A stretch of DNA of 64,000 nt from Gammaproteobacteria bacterium (GTDB lineage: Bacteria > Pseudomonadota > Gammaproteobacteria > Burkholderiales > Rhodocyclaceae). Both the position numbers and the translations under genes were made by a program. The stretch is taken from positions 600,339 through 664,338 of the forward strand of contig JAHJVE010000023.1 of assembly GCA_018828385.1 (NCBI GenBank), given 5' to 3'. Shown piece after piece: positions 43,221 to 51,972 of the stretch. The notes below the pieces were generated by a model. That model did no database searches and was not told where the DNA came from. It saw only the letters and a program-made list of their open reading frames with translations. How positions within the stretch are numbered: position 1 is the first letter of the stretch; the number at the start of each line of letters is the position of its first letter.

Positions 43221-43732
43221 GATTTGTCTCCTGCTCCGCTCTTTTGTCGGTAGTAATGTTTGTCGGCGATGTAAACCGTGCGTTCGACGACGGTATGCAC
43301 CGTACCGTGCTTGTCTTTCAATTCGACCTGATAAGTCCGCTCAAGCTCCGGACTCCTGGCCAGTTCGGCCCGGATTTCCGCCACTTCCTCGTCAGTCAAC
43401 ACAAAATCGGCATGCAGCGTCGAGAATCCGGGCTTGCGATAGCGAATGCTCGCTGCCTTGTCCCAGACGATGTAGCCATCGCCCAACGCCGCCATCAACA
43501 TCATCGGATGCGCCCCGTCGGTGATCGCGAACAGCGAACCGCCGTAGAGCGAACCGACGATATTCTTCGTCTTCCAGTTCAGCGGCAGGGAAACCCGGAT
43601 GTGGCGCAAATCCTTCGCCACATGGGTCACCCTGCCCCCGGTGCCACGAAAGGCCGGATGAAAATTGAAGCCCAGGCGCACCATGCGCGCCCGCCAGGTC
43701 GGAGAAAGTTTGGCCAGCCAGGCGGGTTTCAT
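43217..43732 (-). CDS. DUF4442/hotdog-fold thioesterase-like protein
   Basis: Predicted cytosolic hotdog-fold protein of 171 residues of the DUF4442/PaaI-like thioesterase group: MVRLGFNFHPAFRGTGGRVT, NWKTKNIVGSLYGGSLFAIT and DGAHPMMLMAALGDGYIVWD. A role in acyl-CoA hydrolysis next to fadD is inferred from fold and context. It is the first gene of the unit thioesterase-like/chalcone isomerase-like/fadD/oxidoreductase. There is no clear ribosome site; instead a copy of the dispersed repeat lies immediately upstream (43738-43769). Confidence 0.75.
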   Translation of the reverse strand: MKPAWLAKLSPTWRARMVRLGFNFHPAFRGTGGRVTHVAKDLRHIRVSLPLNWKTKNIVGSLYGGSLFAITDGAHPMMLMAALGDGYIVWDKAASIRYRKPGFSTLHADFVLTDEEVAEIRAELARSPELERTYQVELKDKHGTVHTVVERTVYIADKHYYRQKSGAGDKS

Positions 43733-43737
43733 GATTT

Positions 43738-43769
43738 CAATTTTGGCCTTTTTTCGGGTTGACCGTAGG
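43738..43769 (+). repeat. Dispersed TTGACCGT repeat before the thioesterase-like gene
   Basis: CAATTTTGGCCTTTTTTC then GGGTTGACCGTAGGAATC, five bases upstream of the gene start. Confidence 0.75.
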
Positions 43770-43896
43770 AATCAGAAATTCGCAGGAGTGAGCCAGATCC
43801 GAGGCGCCCAGCGCGCAACAAGCGAGACATACCTTAAGGTAGGCGAGCTTGTGAGCACTGCGCAACGACGGAGATGGCTTGCTCATGCGGATTTCC

Positions 43897-45096
43897 TTAA
43901 ATCCGCTCAATGATGCCGGCGGCGCCCATGCCGGTGCCGATGCACATCGTCACCATGCCGTACTTGCCGCCGGTGCGCTTGAGGCCATGCGCGACGGTGG
44001 CGATACGGATGGCGCCGGTGGCGCCGAGCGGGTGGCCGAGAGCGATGGCGCCACCGAGCGGATTGACCTTGGTCGGATCGATGCCGAGTTCCTGCATGAC
44101 GGCAATCGACTGCGCGGCGAAGGCTTCATTGAGTTCGATCCAGTCCAGCTGATCCTGCGTGATGCCGACCTGCGCCAGCACCTTGGGAATCGCCGCGACC
44201 GGGCCGATGCCCATGATCTCGGGCGCCACGCCACCGACGGCGAAACCGGCAAAGCGGGCCAGCGGGGTGAGGTTGTGTTCGCGCAAAATCTTCTCGGAAA
44301 CCAGCATCACGGCACCGGCGCCATCGGACATCTGAGACGAATTGCCAGCCGTCACCGAACCGCGGGCATGAAAGACCGGCTTCAGCTTGGCCAGCTTGTC
44401 GAGGGCCGAGTCCGGACGCGGACCTTCGTCGGTATCGACGACGCGCTCGCGGATGCGGATCTCGCCGGAAGCCAGATCGGGCAGACTTTCGCGGATGGTG
44501 TAGGGCGTGATCTCGGCCTTGAAATGGCCGGCGGCAATCGCCGCGCAGGCCCGGCGATGCGATTCGACGGCGAAGGCGTCCTGCGCCTCGCGACCAACCT
44601 TCCACTGGTTCGCCACCTTTTCGGCGGTGAGGCCCATGCCGTAGGCAATGCCGAGGTTTTCCTCATTGGCGAAGATGGCCGGGTTCATCGACATCTTGTT
44701 GCCCATCATCTGCGGCATGACGCTCATCGACTCGGTGCCGGCGGCGATCATCACATCGGCCAGGCCGAGGCGAATCTGGTTGGCAGCATCGGCCACCGCC
44801 TGCACCCCGGAGGAGCAGAAACGGTTGATCGTGATGCCCGGCACGGTGATCGGCAGCCCGGCCAGCAAGAGGCCAATGCGGGCGACGTTCATGCCCTGCT
44901 CGGCTTCCGGCATGGCGCAGCCGACGATGACGTCGCCGATCAGCGCCGGGTCGATCCCCGGCACCTGGGCGACAACCGATTTGATAGCATGGGCCAGCAT
45001 GTCATCCGGCCGCACGTTCTTGAACATGCCGTTTTTCTTGGCCACCGGCAGACGGGTGGCAGCGACGATGTAGGCGTCTTGAATTTGTTTGCTCAT
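43897..45096 (-). CDS. fadA: Acetyl-CoA C-acyltransferase (thiolase, FadA-type)
   Basis: Thiolase of 399 residues for the last step of beta-oxidation. Active-site cysteine in TINRFCSSGVQAVADAANQI, then NSSQMSDGAGAVM, NEAFAAQSIAVM, GGAIALGHPLGATGA with its histidine, and the second cysteine in MVTMCIGTGMGAAGI. All catalytic residues are present. It is 19 bases after the fadB-like gene and is co-transcribed with it as the usual FadBA pair. Confidence 0.94.
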   Translation of the reverse strand: MSKQIQDAYIVAATRLPVAKKNGMFKNVRPDDMLAHAIKSVVAQVPGIDPALIGDVIVGCAMPEAEQGMNVARIGLLLAGLPITVPGITINRFCSSGVQAVADAANQIRLGLADVMIAAGTESMSVMPQMMGNKMSMNPAIFANEENLGIAYGMGLTAEKVANQWKVGREAQDAFAVESHRRACAAIAAGHFKAEITPYTIRESLPDLASGEIRIRERVVDTDEGPRPDSALDKLAKLKPVFHARGSVTAGNSSQMSDGAGAVMLVSEKILREHNLTPLARFAGFAVGGVAPEIMGIGPVAAIPKVLAQVGITQDQLDWIELNEAFAAQSIAVMQELGIDPTKVNPLGGAIALGHPLGATGAIRIATVAHGLKRTGGKYGMVTMCIGTGMGAAGIIERI

Positions 45097-45115
45097 AATT
45101 TTTTCCTCAGCCCGA

Positions 45116-47521
45116 TTAGTTGCGGAGCGGCTTGCCGGTTTCGAGCATGTGCTTGATCCGGGCCTGGGTCATGGGGTCTTTCAGCAGTTCGACGAACAGC
45201 CGACGCTCGACGGTGATCAGCCATTCCTCATCGACCAAGCTGCCCGTTTCAACCTCGCCACCGCACAGGGCGATGGCGGCGAACTTGGCGACCTTGTAGT
45301 CGTGGGCGGAAATCATGCCGCCTTCCTTCATGTTCACCAGCATCATCTCCAGCGTCGCGATGCCGTTCTTGCCGGCGACCGGGATGCCACGAGCTTTCGG
45401 CGGCGGCGCGTAGCCGGCTTCGGCCATGGCGCGCGCTTCCTTGATCGCGACAAAGAGCAGTTCATTGGCATTGAACAGGATGGTGTCAGAGGGCTTGGCA
45501 AAGCCGTAATCGACGGCCTCGACGGCGCTCTTGGCGACCTTGGCCATGGCAATGGTCATGAAGGCGTTTTGCAGATAATTGAAGACTTCGCCCGGCACGT
45601 TCGACTGGGCAGCCCAGTCGGCAGCGCGCACGGCGAATTCCTTGCAGCCGCCGCCAGCCGGGATCAGGCCAACGCCGGCCTCGACCAAGCCGACATAGCT
45701 TTCGAGCGCCATGACGCGCTTGCCGGCATGCATGACGAACTCGCAGCCGCCACCCAGCGCCATACCCTGCACCGCAGCGACGGTCGGAACTTGCGCGTAC
45801 TTGAGCGTTTGCGAAGCGCGCTGGAATTTTTCGACAGTCTTTTCCAGAATGTCGAACTGACCGGCAACGATGGCTTCCGTCACCTGCGCCAGGTTAGCGC
45901 CGACAGCGAACGGCGCTTCGTGCCAGAGCACCACGCCGTCCAGCGTCGTTTCGGCCTGACGCACGGCAGCAATGACGCCATCGAGCACCTCGTCGCCGAT
46001 GGTGTGCATCTTCGACTTGATGGAAATGATGCCAATTCCGGCGTCGACCGCAGGAAGCACCCAAAGGCGCACGCCATCGTTCTCGAACAGCGTTTCGCCG
46101 GATTTTTCCGGGGTCGCACCGCCCTCGCCGAGGACGCGCTCGGGGAACAACTGGCGTTGATAAACGGGCAGCGTCGAGCGGGCAACGTAGGCGTTCTTGC
46201 TCACCGAATACGAACCCTGGGCGCTATGCACGCCCGTCCTTCCGGCTTCCAGAACCCAGGCCGGCAGCGGCGTGGCGCTCATCGTCTTGCCAGCCGCGAT
46301 GTCGGCGGCGATGGCCTGCGCGATGTCGCTCCAGCCGGCAGCCTGCCAGGTTTCGAACGGCCCCTGCGCCCAGCCGAAGCCCCAGCGCATGGCGAAATCG
46401 AGATCGCGGGCATTCTCGGCGACGCTTTCGAGTTGCACGGCGGCGTAATGGAAGATGTCGCGGAAGATGGCCCACAGGAACTGCGCCTGCGGGTGCGCCG
46501 AAGCGCGCAACGCGGCAAACTTTTCGGCCGGATTCCGGATCTTCAGGATGGCGCCGACTTCCTCAGCCACTTCGCCGGCCGACTTGCGGTAATCCTGGGC
46601 CTTGACGTCGAGCACCTGGATTTCCTTGCCCTGCTTGCGGAAGATGCCGCAACGGGTCTTCTGGCCGAGCGCGCCTTGGGCAATCAGCGCCTGCAGCCAG
46701 GCCGGGCTGGTGAAGTATTTGTGCCACGGGTCGCCGGGCAGCGTGTCCTGCATGGTCTTGACGACGTGGGCCAGCGTATCGAGGCCGACGACATCGGCGG
46801 TGCGATAGGTGGCGCTCTTCGGGCGGCCGATTTTCGGACCGGTCAGCGCATCGACCTCATCGAAACCGAGACCGAAGGCTTCGGTGTGATGCATGACGGC
46901 GAGAATCGACATGACGCCGATGCGGTTGGCGACAAAGTTCGGCGTATCGAGGGCGCGGATGACGCCCTTGCCGAGGCGCGAGGTCAGCCAGGTTTCCAGC
47001 GCGTCGAGCGTGCTGCCGTCGGTACTCTGCGTGCCGATGATTTCGACCAGATGCATGTAGCGCGGCGGATTAAAAAAGTGGATGCCGCAGAAACGCGGCC
47101 GGACGGCTTCCGGCAAGCCCTGAGCCAGCGCATTCATCGACAGGCCAGAGGTATTGGAGGCGATGACCGCGTTCGGCGCGAGGTGCGGCGCGATCTTGGC
47201 GTAGAGGTCGTTCTTCCAGTCCATGCGCTCGGCGATGGCTTCGATGACCAGATCGCACTCGGCGAGCAGCGGCAGATGCTCGTCGTAATTGGCTGCGTCA
47301 ATGAACTTCAGCTTGCCCTTGTTGGCCAACGGCGCCGGGTCGAGCTTCTTGAGGCCATCGAGCGCCTTCTTGACGACGCCATTCTTGTCGCCTTCCTTGG
47401 CCGGCAGGTCGAACAGCACGACCGGCACATTGGCGTTGGCGAGATGCGCGGCAATCTGCGCCCCCATCACGCCGGCGCCAAGAACAGCCGCTTTCTTCAC
47501 GATCAACTTGTTCAATTGCAT
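45116..47521 (-). CDS. 3-hydroxyacyl-CoA dehydrogenase/enoyl-CoA hydratase fusion (FadB/FadN-type)
   Basis: Bifunctional beta-oxidation enzyme of 801 residues, dehydrogenase first: Rossmann nucleotide site KAAVLGAGVMGAQIAAHLAN, then SNTSGLSMNALAQGLP, CGIHFFNPPRYMHLVEII and TPNFVANRIGVM; the crotonase part lies C-terminal (from about residue 470) with VQGMALGGGCEFVMHAGKRV and YVGLVEAGVGLIPAGGGCKE. This domain order is that of FadN-like proteins, the reverse of E. coli FadB. It forms an operon with the FadA-type thiolase. A TetR-type operator candidate lies 36 bases upstream. Confidence 0.94.
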   Translation of the reverse strand: MQLNKLIVKKAAVLGAGVMGAQIAAHLANANVPVVLFDLPAKEGDKNGVVKKALDGLKKLDPAPLANKGKLKFIDAANYDEHLPLLAECDLVIEAIAERMDWKNDLYAKIAPHLAPNAVIASNTSGLSMNALAQGLPEAVRPRFCGIHFFNPPRYMHLVEIIGTQSTDGSTLDALETWLTSRLGKGVIRALDTPNFVANRIGVMSILAVMHHTEAFGLGFDEVDALTGPKIGRPKSATYRTADVVGLDTLAHVVKTMQDTLPGDPWHKYFTSPAWLQALIAQGALGQKTRCGIFRKQGKEIQVLDVKAQDYRKSAGEVAEEVGAILKIRNPAEKFAALRASAHPQAQFLWAIFRDIFHYAAVQLESVAENARDLDFAMRWGFGWAQGPFETWQAAGWSDIAQAIAADIAAGKTMSATPLPAWVLEAGRTGVHSAQGSYSVSKNAYVARSTLPVYQRQLFPERVLGEGGATPEKSGETLFENDGVRLWVLPAVDAGIGIISIKSKMHTIGDEVLDGVIAAVRQAETTLDGVVLWHEAPFAVGANLAQVTEAIVAGQFDILEKTVEKFQRASQTLKYAQVPTVAAVQGMALGGGCEFVMHAGKRVMALESYVGLVEAGVGLIPAGGGCKEFAVRAADWAAQSNVPGEVFNYLQNAFMTIAMAKVAKSAVEAVDYGFAKPSDTILFNANELLFVAIKEARAMAEAGYAPPPKARGIPVAGKNGIATLEMMLVNMKEGGMISAHDYKVAKFAAIALCGGEVETGSLVDEEWLITVERRLFVELLKDPMTQARIKHMLETGKPLRN

Positions 47522-47556
47522 CTCCTTTTAAGTCTTTTATTTTCCGCTTCGTAAAT

Positions 47557-47578
47557 ATAAAACGAACGTTTGAATTAT
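47557..47578. promoter_or_regulatory. Candidate TetR operator before the fadB-like gene
   Basis: ATAAAACGAACGTTTGAATT and two more bases match the inverted-repeat region upstream of the TetR gene (AAAACGAACGTATGAAT on the minus strand) at all but a few positions. Confidence 0.55.
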
Positions 47579-47591
47579 AGAACAGCGACTT

Positions 47592-47621
47592 CCACGGTCA
47601 ACCAGTTTTTTGGCCCAAAAT
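47592..47621 (-). repeat. Dispersed TTGACCGT repeat next to the fadL terminator
   Basis: On the minus strand: GATTTTGGGCCAAAAAAC then TGGTTGACCGTGGA. It directly abuts the T tract of the fadL terminator. Confidence 0.7.
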
Positions 47622-47622
47622 C

Positions 47623-47651
47623 AAAAAAAATCCCCGGGCTGGCCGGGGATT
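47623..47651 (-). terminator. Rho-independent terminator of fadL
   Basis: Nine-base stem AATCCCCGG/CCGGGGATT followed on the minus strand by a run of T. Confidence 0.9.
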
Positions 47652-47675
47652 GAATGTCGCACTGAAGCAAAGGGC

Positions 47676-48971
47676 TTAGAAGGCCATCGACAACTGGGCG
47701 CCGATGAGGAATGCCTGGTTGTCGTAGTCGCCGGTGACACGACCACGGCCGGCGGCAGTCTGGTTGTTGTCGATCTGGGTATCCTTGACCAGCAGATAAG
47801 CGGCGCCGACATCAAGCGTCGTTGTCTTCGACGGCTTCCACTGGGCACCGAGGCTGAACCACGTGCGGTCGTTATCAGGCAGCGAAACAAGACGTGTACT
47901 ATCCCCCTTGACCGGCGTCTGGTCATAAGCAATACCCGCCTTCAATTTCCAGGCATCGTTCAGCTGATAATTCGCACCAAAGGCAACGCGCCACGTATCG
48001 CGGAAGTCGGTATCGAGCGTCTGCGCGATATTCCCTTCCACTGCACCGAGGCCGGTGGTCTGCGCATTGATCACATCGACCTTGGGAATGCTGCTCCAAC
48101 CGGTCCACGACACATCACCGAGCAGTTCGACACGGTCATTCAGCTTGTGCGTCGCACTCAGGATCCAGGTATCGGGCAACGTGATCGAAGCCTTGGCTGA
48201 ACGATTGACCGTCGCACCGAACAGCGGCGCTCCGGAAACCTGCGCCAGCGGACCGGCGAACTCAAAATCGCCATCCAGATCGTACTCGGTCGTCGAACGG
48301 TAAGACAAACCAAGCTTGGTCGACGGCATGATCGTAAACAGTGCACCGACATTCCAGCCCCACGCACTGCCATCCAGATTGAGTGTCGCCGTCGTCGCCG
48401 CTGCCGAGGCGCTGGTCACGGTAAGTGCGCGCTCGTACTCTGCCTTGAGCTGCTGATAATTTACGCCGCCGCCGATCGACAGCCACTCATTCGCCCGCCA
48501 TGCGATCGACGGGTTGAGGTTGATCGTCTGGATATCGAACTTGACCGACTGGGCGGCGCCATACCACGGGTTGTCGTACTTGCTCATCAGGCCGAACGGG
48601 GCGCCGATACCAAGGCCGGCGTAGATGTCCTTGCTCAGCCGCCACGAAAGGTAGGCATTCGGCACCAAGCCAATGGCGCCGCCATCGCTGTTGCCGGACA
48701 GCACCCCCGTCGACGACGAGGTATTGGTGAACTGGTACTGGGTACTGATGATCGCCAAACCGGCGGATACTTCGCGATCCTGCAACTGCGTCATACCGGC
48801 CGGGTTGAAGAAGATCGTGCTGGCGTTGTCGGCCACGGCAGCCGAACCGGCATAGGAATTACCGAGTCCGCTGGCGTTTTGCTCCAGCAACTGGAAGCCA
48901 GCCGCTGCAGCGCTGCCCGAAAATGCGATGGCGATGAGCGCCGGGATGAGGCGCAGCTTGGTTTGGTTCAT
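47676..48971 (-). CDS. fadL: Long-chain fatty acid outer-membrane transporter
   Basis: Outer-membrane barrel of 431 residues of the FadL/OmpP1/TodX family, importing long-chain fatty acids or other hydrophobics. Signal peptide ends SGSAAAAGF; the N-terminal hatch has the family pattern FQLLEQNASGLGNSYAGSAA, ADNASTIFFNPAGMTQL; the barrel ends LIGAQLSMAF. It stands alone with its own terminator and with an operator-like site about 100 bases upstream, matching control with the other fat genes. Confidence 0.94.
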   Translation of the reverse strand: MNQTKLRLIPALIAIAFSGSAAAAGFQLLEQNASGLGNSYAGSAAVADNASTIFFNPAGMTQLQDREVSAGLAIISTQYQFTNTSSSTGVLSGNSDGGAIGLVPNAYLSWRLSKDIYAGLGIGAPFGLMSKYDNPWYGAAQSVKFDIQTINLNPSIAWRANEWLSIGGGVNYQQLKAEYERALTVTSASAAATTATLNLDGSAWGWNVGALFTIMPSTKLGLSYRSTTEYDLDGDFEFAGPLAQVSGAPLFGATVNRSAKASITLPDTWILSATHKLNDRVELLGDVSWTGWSSIPKVDVINAQTTGLGAVEGNIAQTLDTDFRDTWRVAFGANYQLNDAWKLKAGIAYDQTPVKGDSTRLVSLPDNDRTWFSLGAQWKPSKTTTLDVGAAYLLVKDTQIDNNQTAAGRGRVTGDYDNQAFLIGAQLSMAF

Positions 48972-49057
48972 TGATTTGTCTCCTGTTTTGTTTTGTTGGG
49001 AGGAACTCTCCCGTGACTGCCACTACGATTAAAGCCCAAACAAGCGAGTGAAACATT

Positions 49058-49093
49058 GTTTGAATTGCATAATTTCAAACGCTCGTTGGAAAT
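49058..49093. promoter_or_regulatory. Candidate TetR operator before fadL
   Basis: Contains GTTTGAA and TTCAAAC as an inverted repeat (49058-49080) and, overlapping it, TTCAAACGCTCGTTGGAA, which resembles the sites before the fadB-like and TetR genes. Confidence 0.5.
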
Positions 49094-49104
49094 AAACAAC
49101 ACTA

Positions 49105-51018
49105 TTAATTCGTCGCCTGCCGGTAATGAATGGGGCCACCGGTGAAGGGGGCAAAGCCTGTGCCAAAAATTACGCCGGCATCCGCAAGAGCGGCATCGCC
49201 AACAACACCGTCGGCCACCAGTTTTTCGACCCGGTCAATAAGCGGCGAGACGAGCCTTTCGGCCAGACCGGCCGGTACGCTGCCGGCGGCGACCTTGGCG
49301 GCCTTGCCGGATGACCAGTCGTAGAAGCCCTGCCCGCTTTTCTTGCCGAGCCGGCCTTTTTCGACGCGCTCGACCAGGCAACGCGGCGCCACCGCCCCGC
49401 CAGCCAGTTGCTGGCCGGCAGCCATGGCGATGTCGAGTCCGACGGTGTCGACCAATTCGATCGGTCCCATCGGCATGCCGAAGGCGAGCATGGCTTCGTC
49501 GACCGTTTCCGGCGAAACGCCCTCGTCGACCGCGCGCATGGCGGCCAGCATGTAGGGCGCCAGCACGGCGTTCACCAGGAAGCCCGGCTCGCTCTTGACC
49601 GGCAGCGGCAGCTTGTCGATCTGCTTCACAAACGCACAGGCGGCCTGCACGACAGCCGGGTCGGCCCGGTCGGCTTCGACCACCTCGACCAGCGGCATCA
49701 TGGCCACCGGGTTGAAGAAGTGGATGCCGACCAGGCGCTGTGGTTGCTGCAGCACCGTGCGCAGATCTTCGAGCTTGAGGCTGGAGGTGTTGGTGGCGAG
49801 CACCGCGCCCGGTTTCATGCGCGGTTCGAGCGACTTGAGCAGCGCATGCTTGGCTTCGACGTTTTCGAAGATGGCTTCGATGACGACATCGGCGTGCGCC
49901 ACACCATCACCGTTCGGGTCGGGGATCAGGCGGTCGAAAGCATCACGGATTTTGAGCGGCTCGCGCAGACGCTTGGCGAACAAGGCGTGGGCGCGTTTGA
50001 GCGCCGGGGCGATGCGTTCCAGCGTCTGGTCCTGCAAGGTCACGGTCATGCCGCGCAGGGCGCACCAGGCGGCGATGTCGCCACCCATGACGCCGGCGCC
50101 GATGACGTGCACGCGTTTGGCCGTGAAGTCGGACGCCTTGCCGAAGCCCTTGAGGCGTTCCTGCAGGTGATAGACGCGGACCAGGTTACGCGCCGTCGGC
50201 GAAGTGATGATGCGGTCGATGATCGCCGGCGCGGCCAGCGCATTGCCGTCGTGCTTTTCCCACAGATCGATGATGGCGTAGGGTGCCGGGTAGTGTTCCG
50301 GCCGCGCCTTTTTGGCCACCTGTTTGCGGGCGCCGTTGGCGACAACGGATTTGAGCGGGCCGCCCAGCAGGCGCTGCATGAAGGGCAGCGGCCGGCGCGG
50401 CTGGCCGGAAAGCAGCAGTTGGCGGGCAGCCATTTCCATGACACGCGGCGGCACGCAGTCATCGGCTAGACCCATCTTTTTGGCGCGCTTGGCGTCGATG
50501 GTCTTGCCGGTCAACATCATGTCGAGCGCCGCGGCCGGGCCAACGCGCTTGGGCAGCCGAAGCATGCCGCCCCAACCGGGGAAGATGCCGAGCATGACTT
50601 CAGGCAAGCCCATTTTTGTGCCGGATTCGTCGACCACCAGCAGGTAGCGGCAAGCCAAGGCCAGCTCCAGTCCGCCGCCCAGGCAATGACCGCGGACCAA
50701 GGCCAGCGTCGGGTAGGGCACGGCGGCCAGCCGGTTGAACAGGTTCCAGCCACGTGTCACCAGTTCCCGCCCCTTTTCCGGCGTATCGAGCTGGGAGAAC
50801 TCTCCGATGTCGGCACCGGCGATGAAGCCGGCTTCCTTGCCGGAGCGGAAGATCAGACCCGCCGGCGGCGCCTTGTCGAGGCTGTCGAGGATTTGTGCCA
50901 ATTCGGCCATCACGGCCGCCGACAAGGCATTGGTCGCCTCCCCGGCCCGGTCCAGCGTGGCGACGGCGATGCCTTGCGCATCCCGCGTCAATCGCCAGTG
51001 TTGCAGATTCAGTTCCAT
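49105..51018 (-). CDS. Enoyl-CoA hydratase/3-hydroxyacyl-CoA dehydrogenase (FadJ/FadB-type)
   Basis: Bifunctional beta-oxidation enzyme of 637 residues in the E. coli FadB/FadJ order: crotonase first (LVRGHCLGGGLELALACRYL, MGLPEVMLGIFPGWGGMLRL), then the NAD site (VHVIGAGVMGGDIAAWCALR, TNTSSLKLEDL, GIHFFNPVAMMPLVEVVE) and a C-terminal dehydrogenase domain (FGMPMGPIELVDTVGLDIAM). Start placed at 51018 (MELNLQHWRLT), where AAGGAAG precedes; the long upstream frame lies over the DegV gene and is not used. It is eight bases after the DegV gene in a TetR-headed operon-like run. Confidence 0.94.
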   Translation of the reverse strand: MELNLQHWRLTRDAQGIAVATLDRAGEATNALSAAVMAELAQILDSLDKAPPAGLIFRSGKEAGFIAGADIGEFSQLDTPEKGRELVTRGWNLFNRLAAVPYPTLALVRGHCLGGGLELALACRYLLVVDESGTKMGLPEVMLGIFPGWGGMLRLPKRVGPAAALDMMLTGKTIDAKRAKKMGLADDCVPPRVMEMAARQLLLSGQPRRPLPFMQRLLGGPLKSVVANGARKQVAKKARPEHYPAPYAIIDLWEKHDGNALAAPAIIDRIITSPTARNLVRVYHLQERLKGFGKASDFTAKRVHVIGAGVMGGDIAAWCALRGMTVTLQDQTLERIAPALKRAHALFAKRLREPLKIRDAFDRLIPDPNGDGVAHADVVIEAIFENVEAKHALLKSLEPRMKPGAVLATNTSSLKLEDLRTVLQQPQRLVGIHFFNPVAMMPLVEVVEADRADPAVVQAACAFVKQIDKLPLPVKSEPGFLVNAVLAPYMLAAMRAVDEGVSPETVDEAMLAFGMPMGPIELVDTVGLDIAMAAGQQLAGGAVAPRCLVERVEKGRLGKKSGQGFYDWSSGKAAKVAAGSVPAGLAERLVSPLIDRVEKLVADGVVGDAALADAGVIFGTGFAPFTGGPIHYRQATN

Positions 51019-51026
51019 AGTCTTCC

Positions 51027-51971
51027 TTATTGCGGACGGTGAGCGCTGGCGGCAAACGCCAGCGACAGGGCACCGGGCCCGACATTGACAGCCGCCGTCT
51101 TGCTCATTGGCGAAACCAGCAGGTCGACGCCGTTCTCCTGAGCCACGCTGGCCAACCGGGCGTAGCCAGGCATGGCCCGCACGGCGGCCGGCTCGCCGCC
51201 GTAACTCAGGCAAATCACCGGTGCGTCGAGCCCTTCGCTCACCCGGCGCACAGCCCGCTCGAACAATTGTTCAACGCCGGCGGCAAAGCCACGCACCTTG
51301 TCGACCGTGCTCGTCACGTCGCGATGGCAATGCAGGACGGGCTTGACGTCGAGCCACGAGCCGAGCGTGTAGGCGCTCCAGCCAAGGCTGGTGTCGCCCT
51401 TCTTGGAAGCCCGCTTGTAGATGTGAAAAAGATCGGCCGGCACCAGGTAGGTGTGGGTGTTTTCGATGAGGTGACGCAGCCTTTCGCCGATGACGCTCGG
51501 GGCGCCCCCCTCGCGAATCAGGCGAACGGCTTCGGCAACCGGAACGGCCTGACCCGTAAACAGGTTGCGGGTGGACAGCACGGCCAGGCCGAAACGTTCG
51601 GACAAACCGGCGGCCCGGCGAATGGCCTTGTACTTGGTCAGAATGGCGCGCGAGGCCTGCATGGCATGATCGAAAATCGGGCTGCGCGTGCTGGTGATGG
51701 TGAGGCAGAAAACGTAGTCGTAATCGAGCACCAGACGGTCGAGAAAGAGTTGCTCGATCTGTGCCACCGAATAGGGAATCGACTCGGCGAAATCTTCGCT
51801 TTTACGGTCGAGATGCCGGGCGTAGAAGGTCTGCGTTTCCTGCGGGTCGCGCCGGTCCTCGATCAGTTTGTCGCCAACGCGCAGACTGATCGGCATGACC
51901 AGCACGTCGTGCGCGTCGAGAAACTCGCGCGGCAAATCGCAGGCCGAATCGACCACAATTCCGATCCGCAT
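51027..51971 (-). CDS. DegV-family lipid-binding protein
   Basis: Cytosolic protein of 314 residues of the DegV family, whose members bind a fatty acid; in Gram-positive bacteria (FakB) they present it to a fatty-acid kinase. Seen: IGIVVDSACDLPREFLDAHD, VLVMPISLRVGDK, CLTITSTRSPIFDHAMQASR, VLSTRNLFTGQAVPVAEAVR, and C-terminal SPMSKTAAVNVGPGALSLAF. No kinase partner is in view. The gene starts one base after the thiolase stop (TGAGATG) and ends eight bases before the FadJ-type gene, so it belongs to the beta-oxidation unit. Confidence 0.9.
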   Translation of the reverse strand: MRIGIVVDSACDLPREFLDAHDVLVMPISLRVGDKLIEDRRDPQETQTFYARHLDRKSEDFAESIPYSVAQIEQLFLDRLVLDYDYVFCLTITSTRSPIFDHAMQASRAILTKYKAIRRAAGLSERFGLAVLSTRNLFTGQAVPVAEAVRLIREGGAPSVIGERLRHLIENTHTYLVPADLFHIYKRASKKGDTSLGWSAYTLGSWLDVKPVLHCHRDVTSTVDKVRGFAAGVEQLFERAVRRVSEGLDAPVICLSYGGEPAAVRAMPGYARLASVAQENGVDLLVSPMSKTAAVNVGPGALSLAFAASAHRPQ

Positions 51972-51972
51972 C

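Noticed and set aside
45089..47554. An 821-codon plus-strand open frame opposite the fadB-like gene
   Set aside because: The opposite strand encodes a complete hydratase/dehydrogenase; this frame has no motif or ribosome site.
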